A DNA stretch of 64,000 nt from Glutamicibacter halophytocola. Lineage in GTDB: Bacteria; Actinomycetota; Actinomycetes; Actinomycetales; Micrococcaceae. The translations under genes were made by a program, and so were the position numbers. The stretch spans positions 1,612,001 through 1,676,000 of the forward strand of contig NZ_CP012750.1 in NCBI RefSeq assembly GCF_001302565.1, read 5' to 3'. This document shows positions 46,398-55,869 of this stretch, piece by piece (the first letter of the stretch is position 1; every line of letters starts with the position of its first letter). The notes under the pieces were generated by a model. That model was not told the DNA's origin. It was given only the letters and a program-made list of their open reading frames with translations, and did not search any database.

Positions 46398-47264
46398 ATG
46401 ACCGTTATACCCGATTCCTCGCCCGTTGTCCTGTTGCATGGCTGGCCAGTCACGGAGAATCACTGGCGGCACTTGGTGCCAGTTCTCGGCAAAGCAGGGT
46501 ACAGCATCATCCCAATCACTTTGCCTGGACTCGGAGCTGCACCAGAAGGATCTCAGAGCTTCCGAAAAACAGACCTCGCCATGTGGGTTCGTAACGAACT
46601 GGCACGACAAGGAATTACACGATTCGCCCTGATTGGGCACGACTGGGGTGCCACAGTGGCCGCCCTACTAGCTGCGGAACTGGGATCCGCGGTGACCGCG
46701 CTCGTCGTAGAAGAAGAAATCCTACCGGGAATCGACATCGACATCCCCGCCCCAGGGCGAGACTACTACCCGACTTGGCACGGCTCATTCAACAGTGTGC
46801 CTGGACTTGCCGACCACCTTGTGCCCACAAACGAAGCTGTCTTTTACGGAGAGTTTCTTGCGCAAAGCGCAGGGCCACCGAGGCTAGATGACGAAGCAGT
46901 TAATTCATACATCCAGGCCTATTCTCGATCGGGCGTCTTGGAAGCGGGGCTCAGCTACTACCGCACCCGGAGCGGTGATGTCGCCGACGTCCGAGGGCTG
47001 CTGACCGGCCCTTTGATGAAGACCCCGGTACTCGCCATAGGAGGAAGATATGCGATGGGATCTGCCGTTGCCGAAGGCATGCGATTGCTGGCCACAAATG
47101 TAAACGGTCTCGTTTTCAATAGCTCTGGTCACTACCCCCTGGAACAAGAACCCATCGAAACCTCGCAGGCGATTCTTGCCTTCCTGCACCGCTATCACTC
47201 GACGGAAAAACATGGTCTTTCTACTAAGCCCACTATGCTGTCTCGCTTGAAAACAAGCGACTAG
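46398..47264 (+). CDS. Alpha/beta hydrolase (epoxide hydrolase/haloalkane dehalogenase-like)
   Basis: 288 residues. Oxyanion region LLHGWPVTENHW near residue 12, nucleophile elbow GHDWGA (Asp, as in epoxide hydrolases and dehalogenases) near residue 75, and the catalytic His in SSGHYPLEQEP near residue 252. The usual acidic residue after the GGRYAMG strand is not plain. Substrate unknown. Preceded and followed by long non-coding stretches, so it stands alone. Confidence 0.78.
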   Translation: MTVIPDSSPVVLLHGWPVTENHWRHLVPVLGKAGYSIIPITLPGLGAAPEGSQSFRKTDLAMWVRNELARQGITRFALIGHDWGATVAALLAAELGSAVTALVVEEEILPGIDIDIPAPGRDYYPTWHGSFNSVPGLADHLVPTNEAVFYGEFLAQSAGPPRLDDEAVNSYIQAYSRSGVLEAGLSYYRTRSGDVADVRGLLTGPLMKTPVLAIGGRYAMGSAVAEGMRLLATNVNGLVFNSSGHYPLEQEPIETSQAILAFLHRYHSTEKHGLSTKPTMLSRLKTSD

Positions 47265-48347
47265 CAGTCACTTAAATTTGTCCATCCCTCACCGAAGATC
47301 AATCCGGTGAGGGCTGGCTGCGAGTTTTGCGCCAAGAGAAGGATTTCTCCTTTTCCCATGAACCTCCGTTTCCCCCAAAAAAATGGAAGTCCGGCGTGAA
47401 ACTTAGACATAGACTACCCCTCGTATCCAAACTCAGCGACGCTTTACACGGGTGAGTCCTCTTTCGGCGTGAGCAGCCATTGGCCCCTTTGCCCGAACGG
47501 TGAGTGAGTGGGGAGAAGTTTCTTTGTGTCTAGACGAGGTAGAACAAAGGCTGGTCGGCAATATGCCACTGCGAAATATCACCGGTCAATCCGCAAATTC
47601 GTGCCCCCAAGAATGAATTCGTGCTGGTGAGCGGCTAGGAATCCCAAATGCTGGAGAGTCGCCTACATAACGAATTAACTACCGCACTCGGCGCGAGGAT
47701 GGGGCGACCCGCCGCGTGTGTTCAACGTCTGTGGGTATTACACCTAGGTCACCACGTCATTTGGCTGCTGCGATGGGAAAAGCACGGAAGTCGCTTCGGT
47801 GGGCTTGCTTGAAGTCCGCGGGCGTGATCGAGGATGCTTCGACCATTGAAGAAATGTACGCCGTGGCGATCGCCGAAGTGGACTTGGAGCGCAGAATGGC
47901 CGGGTCCGAAGGGATTGCCGAGAAACACATCGCGGCGTTGATGGCTACAGCTCAGCACCTGATATTCGTCAGCCGTTCTCACTGACTGGCTGGAGAATCG
48001 AAAATATATAAGACAGGGGGACAGCGCCCGGAATGAATGCCGGGCTCAATGCCACGAATCTTCAACGAACGCGAATTGGCTCCTCAATTCTCTCCTAGTG
48101 GAAAAATGGCGCAGGCGTTTGAGGAAACGAGAACAACCTTGAAACCTGGATTCGCGGGCGGCACCGCCGACCGCCCGGATCCGACGATGCCGGACGACCT
48201 CGCTGGCCTCGCCAGGATGGATGCGACCTGCTATGGCGTGCTCTCCAACATGGGTTTCGGCAGCGGATGGCTTGTCTTCCTAAGAGTTCCTGGAGGTGAA
48301 CCAGGTTGCTGGCGTTGGCATGAAGTTTTGCCGATGCGGGGGACGAC
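47265..48347. other. Long non-coding stretch in the accessory region
   Basis: Over 1 kb with no clear gene. The best candidate is a plus-strand frame ending at 47985 whose last 70 codons from ATG 47773 (MGKARKSL...) look protein-like (IEEMYAVAIAEVDLERRM) but have no ribosome site or known family. A second plus-strand frame, 48037-48351, is less convincing. Probably eroded sequence. Confidence 0.4.
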
Positions 48348-49193
48348 CTAGGACGGGTGCCGGATCGCAGCAGGTAGCGCAGGGTCCCGGCTCCATGCGC
48401 TCCAGCTTCCTGGATAGAGCCTGCCCTGTCCAAGCCCGGCATATTCCATCGCCAGCAGGTTGTGGCAGGCTGTCACCCCGGCCCCGCAGTAGCTGACCAC
48501 GCCGGAGGCATCGACAATGCCCTCGGCTACGAACCTGTCGCGAATTATTTGGGGCGGCTTGATCATTCCGCCGGCCTCGAGGTGATCCCGGCACGGAACA
48601 TTGATCGCCTCGGGGATATGCCCTCGGCGAGGGTCGGCTTCGGGAACCTTGCCCAGCCGCGGATCGGTTTCGGGTTCCTCGCCGCGGTACCGGTTATTCG
48701 GCCGGGCATCGATCAGCACGGCTTCCGAAAGAGCTGCCACGTCCCGGGTGGACAGCAGGGAACCTGCAGGCCACGGCCGGGGAGGGAAAACAGCGGGCCT
48801 AGGATGAACCAGAGAGGAGTCCAGAGCGCCTGGATAGGCTTGGATGCCGCCGGATACCACGGCCGCAGGAACCTCGAGCAGCCGCAGCATCCACACCAAG
48901 CGCGCAGCGATGACCCCGCCTGCGTCATCGTAGGCGGCCACCGGCCTGGAACCGTCAATCCCGGCTCGGGACATGGCCCGGACGAAATCCTCCGGCGCCG
49001 GGAAGGGGCCTCTGCCGGAGTCCTCGGTGATTTCTCCGGTGAGGTCGGCATCGAGATCGACAAATACCGCACCGGGCACATGACCCGTGCGGTAGGCATC
49101 AAAACCCGGGCGGTCCCAGTACCAGCGGGCATCAACCAGGACGATTTCTTGGACATGATTTTTGCACCATTGCCAGCTGACAAACGGTTCCAT
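48348..49193 (-). CDS. Sulfurtransferase (two-domain rhodanese)
   Basis: 281 residues with two rhodanese domains. The first has VDARWYWDRPG and GHVPGAVFVDLD; the second has LIDARPNNRYRGE, GHIPEAINVP and the active-site loop YCGAGVTACH with catalytic Cys. The CGAGVT loop is of the mercaptopyruvate/thiosulfate sulfurtransferase type. It would move sulfane sulfur to cyanide or thiols. Stands alone in the accessory stretch between mutM and smc. Confidence 0.87.
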   Translation of the reverse strand: MEPFVSWQWCKNHVQEIVLVDARWYWDRPGFDAYRTGHVPGAVFVDLDADLTGEITEDSGRGPFPAPEDFVRAMSRAGIDGSRPVAAYDDAGGVIAARLVWMLRLLEVPAAVVSGGIQAYPGALDSSLVHPRPAVFPPRPWPAGSLLSTRDVAALSEAVLIDARPNNRYRGEEPETDPRLGKVPEADPRRGHIPEAINVPCRDHLEAGGMIKPPQIIRDRFVAEGIVDASGVVSYCGAGVTACHNLLAMEYAGLGQGRLYPGSWSAWSRDPALPAAIRHPS

Positions 49194-49294
49194 GCGGCCT
49201 CACAAATGGCGATAGGACTACGGAAGGTACTGCTGTTGTCCATATTCGACCCAATTCATGTATCCTGCCAAGTCATGTCCACCATGTGGTGACT

Positions 49295-49329
49295 GAAGGC
49301 CTTTCGAATTCAATAGGGGAAAGGCCTTC
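49295..49329 (-). terminator. Hairpin downstream of the serine hydrolase
   Basis: An 11-bp perfect stem (49295-49305 with 49319-49329) directly after the stop of the minus-strand serine hydrolase gene. No T-run on that strand. Confidence 0.5.
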
Positions 49330-49340
49330 CTTGAATCGCG

Positions 49341-50156
49341 TCAGGACAACTGCGAAGCCAGGACCTGCTCATTGAAGGGCGCCCAGGCGTCCACCGCCCA
49401 CTGGCCGAAATTCTTATCGGTCAGCGTCACGCACGCCAGGCGATGCTCCGGGTCGACCCACAGGAACGTGCCGGATTGGCCAAAGTGCCCGAAGGTGCTG
49501 GCCGGATGGTCTTTGCCGGTCCAGTGCGGATTCTTGGTGGAACGAATTTCAAAGCCCAGGCCCCAATCGTTGGGATTCTGCCGCCCGTAACCGGGCAGGA
49601 TGCCGGACAGGTTTTCAAAATGAACTCGGGTGGCATCGTCCAGTGTTTCCCGGGCCACGATGGTGGGGTTGAGCAACTCGGCGGCGAACTTGGCCAGATC
49701 CGCGGCCGTGGACCGGCCATCCTTGGCGCAGCTGCCCGCGATCTTGGTGCAGGCCATGCCCAGCGGCGCAAAAACCGCCTCTTGGGCGTAGTCGGCCATG
49801 CTGATCGAGGTCTGCGCCTCAAGGTGCGCGGCAAGCTTCTCGAAACCGGTGTTTGAGTAGCCGCGCTTGGCACCTGGCGCAAAGCGGATGGTCTCGGAAT
49901 CAAAGTCGTAGCCGGCGGTGTGGGCCAGCAGATGGTGAACCGTGGACCCTTCAGGACCGGCGGGATCGTCAAGGCTGATCGCTTCTTCTTCCAGGGCTAC
50001 CAGGAAGGTATAGGCACTGAGCAGCTTGGTGACCGATGCCAGAGAATACACGCGGTCCACGTCACCGTGCTGGTCGACCACGCCACCGTGGCCATCAATG
50101 ACAACGGAAACTGCGTTCGCGGAAGGCCACTGGTCAATCTGGCTCAGAATGCTCAT
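49341..50156 (-). CDS. Serine hydrolase of the beta-lactamase class C / DD-peptidase family
   Basis: 271 residues, shorter than class C enzymes. SxxK motif SVTK near residue 42, YxN motif YSN near residue 100, and HFGQSG at the third motif. No signal peptide is visible, so it is probably cytoplasmic and an esterase- or EstB-like member rather than a resistance enzyme. Divergent from smc with about 150 nt between them. Confidence 0.82.
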   Translation of the reverse strand: MSILSQIDQWPSANAVSVVIDGHGGVVDQHGDVDRVYSLASVTKLLSAYTFLVALEEEAISLDDPAGPEGSTVHHLLAHTAGYDFDSETIRFAPGAKRGYSNTGFEKLAAHLEAQTSISMADYAQEAVFAPLGMACTKIAGSCAKDGRSTAADLAKFAAELLNPTIVARETLDDATRVHFENLSGILPGYGRQNPNDWGLGFEIRSTKNPHWTGKDHPASTFGHFGQSGTFLWVDPEHRLACVTLTDKNFGQWAVDAWAPFNEQVLASQLS

Positions 50157-50305
50157 GGAATGATCTATCCCTCGATATTTCTTGATGGTATGTGCGAGCA
50201 GAATCAGAAAAACCCGAGCGCGCTTCGCTAGAATTGCGTGAAGGATTGAGTGCTACTGCCCAAACCAACCTTAGCGATACGACCCAAACTTAGGAACTTC
50301 ACGCC

Positions 50306-53300
50306 GTGCATCTAAAGACTCTTACCGTTCGCGGATTCAAGTCTTTCGCGTCGGCAACAACGTTCGAGTTCGAACCCGGCGTCACCGCGGTGGTTGGCCC
50401 CAACGGCTCCGGCAAGTCCAATGTCGTTGATGCGCTCGCCTGGGTGATGGGGGAGCAGGGGGCCAAGACGCTGCGTGGCGGGAAGATGGAAGACGTCATC
50501 TTCGCCGGCACGTCCGGACGCCCGCCTTTGGGCCGTGCCCACGTTTCGCTGACCATCGACAACGCCGATGGACAGCTTCCCATTGACTATGCGGAAGTGA
50601 CCATCTCCCGCACGCTGTTCCGCGCCGGCGGTTCGGAATACGCCATCAACGGGAACTCCTGCCGCCTGCTTGATATCCAAGAACTGCTCTCGGATTCAGG
50701 GCTTGGCCGGGAAATGCACGTCATCGTCGGCCAGGGGCAGCTGGACCGCATCCTGCACGCTACCGCCGAAGACCGCCGGGGATTCATCGAAGAGGCCGCC
50801 GGGGTGCTCAAGCACCGTCGCAGGAAAGAAAAAACCCTGCGCAAGCTGCAGGCCATGCAGGGCAACCTCGACCGCCTTGAAGACCTCAATGCCGAGGTCC
50901 GCCGCCAGCTGGCCCCCTTGGGACGGCAAGCAAAGATCGCGCGCCGCGCCCAGAGCGTGCAGCACGATGTGCGTGATGCCAAGTCGCGTTTGCTCGCTGA
51001 TGACCTGGTGACCCTCAATAACCGGCTTGCCCAGGACATCGATGACGAGTCCAAGGTCCAGGCGCAGCAGCAAGAAGCCTCGGATCGGCTTGAACGGGTC
51101 AAAAGGCATATCGCAGAACTTGGCGCCCAGGTAGAAAATGTCACCCCGCGCTTGGGGCAAATGCAAGATACCTGGGTGGCACTGAGCACCCAGGCCGAAC
51201 GGTTTCGCTCCTTGGCCGCCTTGGCACGTGAACGCAGCAAACTGCTGGAAAGCAATGAAACCCACTTTGATTCCAGCCGTGATCCTGAACGGCTCGAATC
51301 CCAGGCCGAGCGCCTGGGCGAAGAACTCGAAGAGCTTGAACTGGCGCTGGAAGACCGCCACGAAATCCTCGCCGAAGCTGTGGAGGCCAAGGAAGAGGCT
51401 GAAGAACAGTCCCGGGCAGAGCAGCAGCGCATGGCGGCCATGCTCCGTGCCGCGGCAGACCGCCGCGAAGGGATCTCCCGGCTGGCCTCGCAAGTCGCCT
51501 CGGCGCGCAGCCGGGTGGATGTCACCCGGGCAGAGATCATCCGGCTGCAGGAAAGCGTTCAATCCTTTGACTCGGACCTGCAACTCGATCAGCGTTCCCA
51601 TGATGAAGTCTCTGCCGAGCTGGAAACCCAGCTTGCCGGCGAAACGGATCTGAACGAGGAATTTGAGCTGGCGGACAAGGAATTCTCCGCACTGGCCCAA
51701 GCCCAGCAGGCCGACACCCAACGGGAACGCGAACTATCGGTGCGCGTCTCCGGCCTGCGGTCAAGGCTTGAAGCGCTGAAGCTCAACACCACGCCCGATG
51801 ACCAGTCCTCGCACCTGCTGCAGTCGGCCTCGACTGCGCTGCTCGGGCGCCTTGGCGAGCTGATGACCGTGAACCCCGGCTACGAGCAAGCCGTCGCAGC
51901 GATCCTCCGGGACAACGCGGAATCGCTCGTGGCAGTTGATGCCCAGTCGGCAGCCGGCCTGCTTGAGCAGCTCCAGTCCAAGGAGTCCAGCGCCGTCTTC
52001 CTGCACGCGGATATCGGCCAAACCGCCACGCCATCGCCAAAGCTGGGCAACGCTATTATCGCCCGCGAAGTCGTCAGTTCAGAGAACAAGGTCTCCGCCC
52101 TGCTGGACCAGCTGTTCGAAGGCCACTACGTCGTTGAAGAACTCGGCCAAGCACGCAGCGTGCTGGCTGAATATCCACAGGCGAAGGTAACCACCTTGGA
52201 CGGGACCACATTCTCGTCGCTGCGCAGCTCAGTGGGTGATGCCGCTGGAGCGTCGCTGATTGCCCAACAGGCCATGGTGGAGCAAACCGAGGCCGAACTG
52301 AACGAATGCCAGGACGAACTCGGGGTGGTCGAGGAGCGCATTGCCGCACGCGCACCGCAGCTTTCCGTCGCCGGGCAGCAACGGGAAGACGCGCTCTCGG
52401 CGCTGACCGAATCGGATGCCACCATCGATGAGCTCAGTTCATATTTGGCGCGACTGGGACAAAAGCTGCGCAGCGCGCAGGCTGACAAGCTCCAGCTCAT
52501 CGAGCGCCTGGAAACCTCGAACGAGAAGCTTGAAATCGAGCAGGAATCCCTTGAAGAGATCACCGAGCGCATGGAGCTTGCCTCCACGGACCAGGAAGAA
52601 GAAACCATCGATGACGCAGCGCGTGCCGCGCTCGCCGATGCCGCCGCTGCCGCGCGCCAGCAGGAACTAGAAGCCCGCCTGGCGTTGCGCAGCAGCGAGG
52701 AGCGGGTATCGGCGTTGCGCTCGCGGATCGAGGGTCTTCGCCGCACCGCAGCTGCTGAACGCAACCACCGCGAAGTCGCAGCCCGCCGGGCCGAACAGCG
52801 CAAGGCGCAGGCTGCCAATGCGAGCCGAGTCGAACAGGCCGCCGAACGGGTTTTGCGCTTCATTGAAGTCTCGGTGTCCATGGCCGGGCAGGAACGCGAA
52901 GAACTCGCTTCCAAAAAGGCCGAACTCGACCAGATGCTCGGCAACCAGCGCACCGAGGCCGAGCAGCTCAGCGCCGAACTGGCCAGGCTGGCCGACGCGG
53001 TGCACCGTGATGAGATGGCCCGCGCAGAATTGCGCCTGCGCATCGAAAACCTGGAAACCAAGGCCCTGGAAGAACTGGGATTCACTCCCGATCACCTGAT
53101 TGCCATCTATGGCCCGGATCAACTGATCCCTGAAGCCATCGATGAAGATGATAAATGGGGGAGCCTGCGACAAAATGTCGACGAAGACGGCAACCTCATT
53201 GGAACCAAGCCCTTTGACCGCGTTGAACAGGAAAAGCGCCTGAAGAAAGCGGAGCGGGACCTATCGGCCTTGGGCAAGGTCAATCCGCTTGCGCTCGAGG

Positions 53301-53875
53301 AATTTGCGGCTCTCGAAGAACGGCACAAGTTCCTCTCGGGCCAGCTTGAAGACCTGAAGAAGTCGCGGGGAGACCTGGAACAGATCATTGCCGATGTGGA
53401 TGCCCACGTGGAGCGGGTCTTCACCGAGGCTTTTAACGACACTGCGGTTCAGTTCAAGCGGATCTTTGACCGGCTGTTCCCCGGCGGCGAGGGCCAACTC
53501 GTGCTCACCGATCCAGAACACATGCTGACCACGGGCATCGAAGTGGAAGCGCGTCCCGCCGGGAAGAAGATCAAGCGCCTGTCGCTGCTCTCCGGTGGCG
53601 AGCGCTCATTGACGGCAGTGGCTCTGCTCGTTGCCATCTTCAAGGCGCGCCCTTCGCCCTTCTACGTCATGGACGAGGTCGAGGCTGCACTTGATGACAT
53701 GAACCTGGGCCGCCTGATCACGATTTTCGAGGAGCTTCGCGAGTCCTCCCAGCTGATCGTCATTACCCACCAGAAGAAGACCATGGAAGTGGCCGACGCG
53801 CTTTATGGCGTTACCATGCGCGGCGACGGTGTCACCACGGTCATCAGCCAGAAAATGGAACGAACCCTGACCTAG
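50306..53875 (+). CDS. smc: Chromosome segregation protein SMC
   Basis: 1189 residues, the usual length. Walker A GPNGSGKSN at residues 31-39, coiled coil, hinge domain about 510-670, second coiled coil, then C-signature LLSGGERSLTA near residue 1093 and Walker B YVMDEVEAALDD. Forms condensin with ScpA and ScpB. GTG start with AGGAA 9 nt upstream. Normally close to mutM and ftsY; here both neighbours are kilobases away. Confidence 0.96.
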   Translation: MHLKTLTVRGFKSFASATTFEFEPGVTAVVGPNGSGKSNVVDALAWVMGEQGAKTLRGGKMEDVIFAGTSGRPPLGRAHVSLTIDNADGQLPIDYAEVTISRTLFRAGGSEYAINGNSCRLLDIQELLSDSGLGREMHVIVGQGQLDRILHATAEDRRGFIEEAAGVLKHRRRKEKTLRKLQAMQGNLDRLEDLNAEVRRQLAPLGRQAKIARRAQSVQHDVRDAKSRLLADDLVTLNNRLAQDIDDESKVQAQQQEASDRLERVKRHIAELGAQVENVTPRLGQMQDTWVALSTQAERFRSLAALARERSKLLESNETHFDSSRDPERLESQAERLGEELEELELALEDRHEILAEAVEAKEEAEEQSRAEQQRMAAMLRAAADRREGISRLASQVASARSRVDVTRAEIIRLQESVQSFDSDLQLDQRSHDEVSAELETQLAGETDLNEEFELADKEFSALAQAQQADTQRERELSVRVSGLRSRLEALKLNTTPDDQSSHLLQSASTALLGRLGELMTVNPGYEQAVAAILRDNAESLVAVDAQSAAGLLEQLQSKESSAVFLHADIGQTATPSPKLGNAIIAREVVSSENKVSALLDQLFEGHYVVEELGQARSVLAEYPQAKVTTLDGTTFSSLRSSVGDAAGASLIAQQAMVEQTEAELNECQDELGVVEERIAARAPQLSVAGQQREDALSALTESDATIDELSSYLARLGQKLRSAQADKLQLIERLETSNEKLEIEQESLEEITERMELASTDQEEETIDDAARAALADAAAAARQQELEARLALRSSEERVSALRSRIEGLRRTAAAERNHREVAARRAEQRKAQAANASRVEQAAERVLRFIEVSVSMAGQEREELASKKAELDQMLGNQRTEAEQLSAELARLADAVHRDEMARAELRLRIENLETKALEELGFTPDHLIAIYGPDQLIPEAIDEDDKWGSLRQNVDEDGNLIGTKPFDRVEQEKRLKKAERDLSALGKVNPLALEEFAALEERHKFLSGQLEDLKKSRGDLEQIIADVDAHVERVFTEAFNDTAVQFKRIFDRLFPGGEGQLVLTDPEHMLTTGIEVEARPAGKKIKRLSLLSGGERSLTAVALLVAIFKARPSPFYVMDEVEAALDDMNLGRLITIFEELRESSQLIVITHQKKTMEVADALYGVTMRGDGVTTVISQKMERTLT

Positions 53876-53975
53876 CGGGGATGCCGCCCTTCGTCCCCAG
53901 CCATCACATGGCCAAGGGGGAGAAGGGTTCCTGCAGGGAATTGCTCATTGCGGATACGGGCGAACTGCCCCGCGC

Positions 53976-55577
53976 CTACTGGCTGGCGCTGGCCAGATGG
54001 CGCCGTGCGATGGCCGACTGCACAGCTGCCAAGCGTTCCTGGGCTCGCAGCCATTGCGGGTCCAGCCGAACGGCTCCACCCATGGCGGCTTCCGCTCCGG
54101 AGAGGTCACCGGCCTTGATCAGGCATTCGCCCAAGCGCAGGTGCGAGGCTGGCTTGTCCGGTGAAATGCGGCAGGCCTGTTCCATGGCGCTGGCCGCTTG
54201 CTGGTAGTCCTTTTGCCCGGCAAAGGCGTAGCTGATGCGAACGTAGTAGTGCGAATTCCCGGGGGCCAGATCGATGGCCCGTTGCATCGAGACTTGAGCA
54301 GTGCGATAGTCCTGTGCTTTCAGCTGCCATTCACCCAGGCGAAGATGGTATTCCGGTTTCTCGGGTGCCAGCGCGACGGCGTGCTGCATTGCATCAATGG
54401 CATCGGACCAGCGGTTCTGGTCAGCGTACGCATAGCTCAGGCGGACGTGCGCCGCCGGCTGGTTGGCATTGATCTGCAGGGATCGGCTAATGGAGGCTTC
54501 TGCCTCCTTTGATCTGCCTGCTTTCAGCAGCAGCTCGCCTAGGCGCAAGCGGGCATCTGCTTTTGACGGCGCCGCTTTGACTGCCTGGCGAATGGCCCGG
54601 ATGGCATCGGACAGGTTCCCGTGTTTTTCGTGAATCCGGCTGAGGCGCGCATGTGCACGGGCCAATGACGGATCAATGGCTATGGCCCTTTGAAATGCCA
54701 ATTTGGCTTCGTCGAATTCGCCGGCGGCGAGCAGCATTTCGCCCAGCCGATAGGGCAGCCGCGCGATTTTTGGATTCATGGACTCAGCGGTGCGCATGGC
54801 CTTAATAGCGGCGGCACTATCTCCATGCCGGGAAAACTCAGCAGCCTGCTTTTCGTGCGGATAGTGCGTGAGCTCCGTATTGGTTCTCACCACGTTATAG
54901 AAGTTGTCCAGATCGAATTCGCCGTGGGCAATCTCGCTGACGAGGCGCTTGAGCTTGTAGGTGTCATTCAAGAAGAACGAAACCGGATGCCCTCCATATT
55001 CCAATGGAACCAGTGTTCCCTTGGTCATGCGCTCGATGGCTTGGGCGTGTTCCACGTCTACCGTATCCGGGCAATAGAACACGTAGCCTTGGGCGTCCTT
55101 GCAGTCTCCTGAGCGGATGTAATTGTGCTTGAAGTCAAAAAGATGTCCTTCGTCGCCCCATCGATCGTCCTTGACCTCGCCGTCAGCGGCGATATCGTAC
55201 AGCGGTGATAGGGCAATGAACGTTTTCGCGCCAAGTTTCGTCGCGAGGCTGATGGCGGCCATGCCACCCATGCTCCCGCCGTAGGTGATCAAAGTGGTCC
55301 CCTTGGCACGTTCCTTGATGATGTCGACGACTTGTTCGATTTCATCTGTTTGGTACCAGTGGTTTCTGCTGCGCTTAACCAGGAATTCATTCAATCCGAG
55401 TTGTGCAAAGATGCCACGTCCGTAGCCGCCCTCGAAGGGGCTGGGCTCAACGGCGTCAATGTACTTGTTCCTCGCCTCGAAAGTGACGATTGATATGGGA
55501 AAACCGCCGTCGTGATAGTCGAGGGCAAGGTCGCGGCCGACAAACAGCTCTTCGTGGATAACGGAATTCTTTAGCAC
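53976..55577 (-). CDS. Alpha/beta-hydrolase-like domain fused to tetratricopeptide repeats
   Basis: 533 residues. Residues 1 to about 225 resemble an alpha/beta hydrolase with a nucleophile elbow GGSMGG (S102). From about 245 to 525 there are about eight TPR units of 34 residues. Alternate units carry RLGExLLKAG-type and RLSYAYAxQ-type first helices, giving a 68-residue higher-order repeat. No signal peptide. GTG start at 55577 with AGGG upstream. Divergent from a TarS-like glycosyltransferase, and so probably part of a surface-glycan island; function is unknown. Confidence 0.75.
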   Translation of the reverse strand: MLKNSVIHEELFVGRDLALDYHDGGFPISIVTFEARNKYIDAVEPSPFEGGYGRGIFAQLGLNEFLVKRSRNHWYQTDEIEQVVDIIKERAKGTTLITYGGSMGGMAAISLATKLGAKTFIALSPLYDIAADGEVKDDRWGDEGHLFDFKHNYIRSGDCKDAQGYVFYCPDTVDVEHAQAIERMTKGTLVPLEYGGHPVSFFLNDTYKLKRLVSEIAHGEFDLDNFYNVVRTNTELTHYPHEKQAAEFSRHGDSAAAIKAMRTAESMNPKIARLPYRLGEMLLAAGEFDEAKLAFQRAIAIDPSLARAHARLSRIHEKHGNLSDAIRAIRQAVKAAPSKADARLRLGELLLKAGRSKEAEASISRSLQINANQPAAHVRLSYAYADQNRWSDAIDAMQHAVALAPEKPEYHLRLGEWQLKAQDYRTAQVSMQRAIDLAPGNSHYYVRISYAFAGQKDYQQAASAMEQACRISPDKPASHLRLGECLIKAGDLSGAEAAMGGAVRLDPQWLRAQERLAAVQSAIARRHLASASQ

Positions 55578-55869
55578 GGGTAAACCCTAGCTTCGCGACG
55601 ATGGCGGGTTCAATACATTACCGAGGTACCGTGTCGCTTACCATCGAGGTGAAGTGGTCCATGGTGGCCGGCACGCGAGAGTTCGCGATCTTCAATCGAC
55701 ATGATTAGAGTGGTCAAAGCCCAATCGGAACTATCGTTATGAATTTGTAACATTACTAATCAGGTGGCAAATAGCACCTTCCCAATGGTCGCTTCTAGTG
55801 TCGCTTCTCTGTATATAATTAGGGTAGACATACATCGAACCCGGAAGGGTTCTGGAATTTGGGAAATTG
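55578..55869. promoter_or_regulatory. Divergent intergenic region with a TATAAT box
   Basis: TATAAT at 55814-55819 lies about 50 nt before the ATG of the glycosyltransferase; no good -35 is seen at standard spacing. The rest is AT-rich and unassigned. Confidence 0.35.

Noticed and set aside
48037..48351. 104-codon plus-strand frame before the rhodanese gene
   Set aside because: No ribosome site or motif; left as unsupported.
50587..51721. Long minus-strand frames within smc
   Set aside because: Low-complexity, Ser/Arg-rich or Leu/Gly-rich translations typical of antisense to coiled-coil coding sequence.
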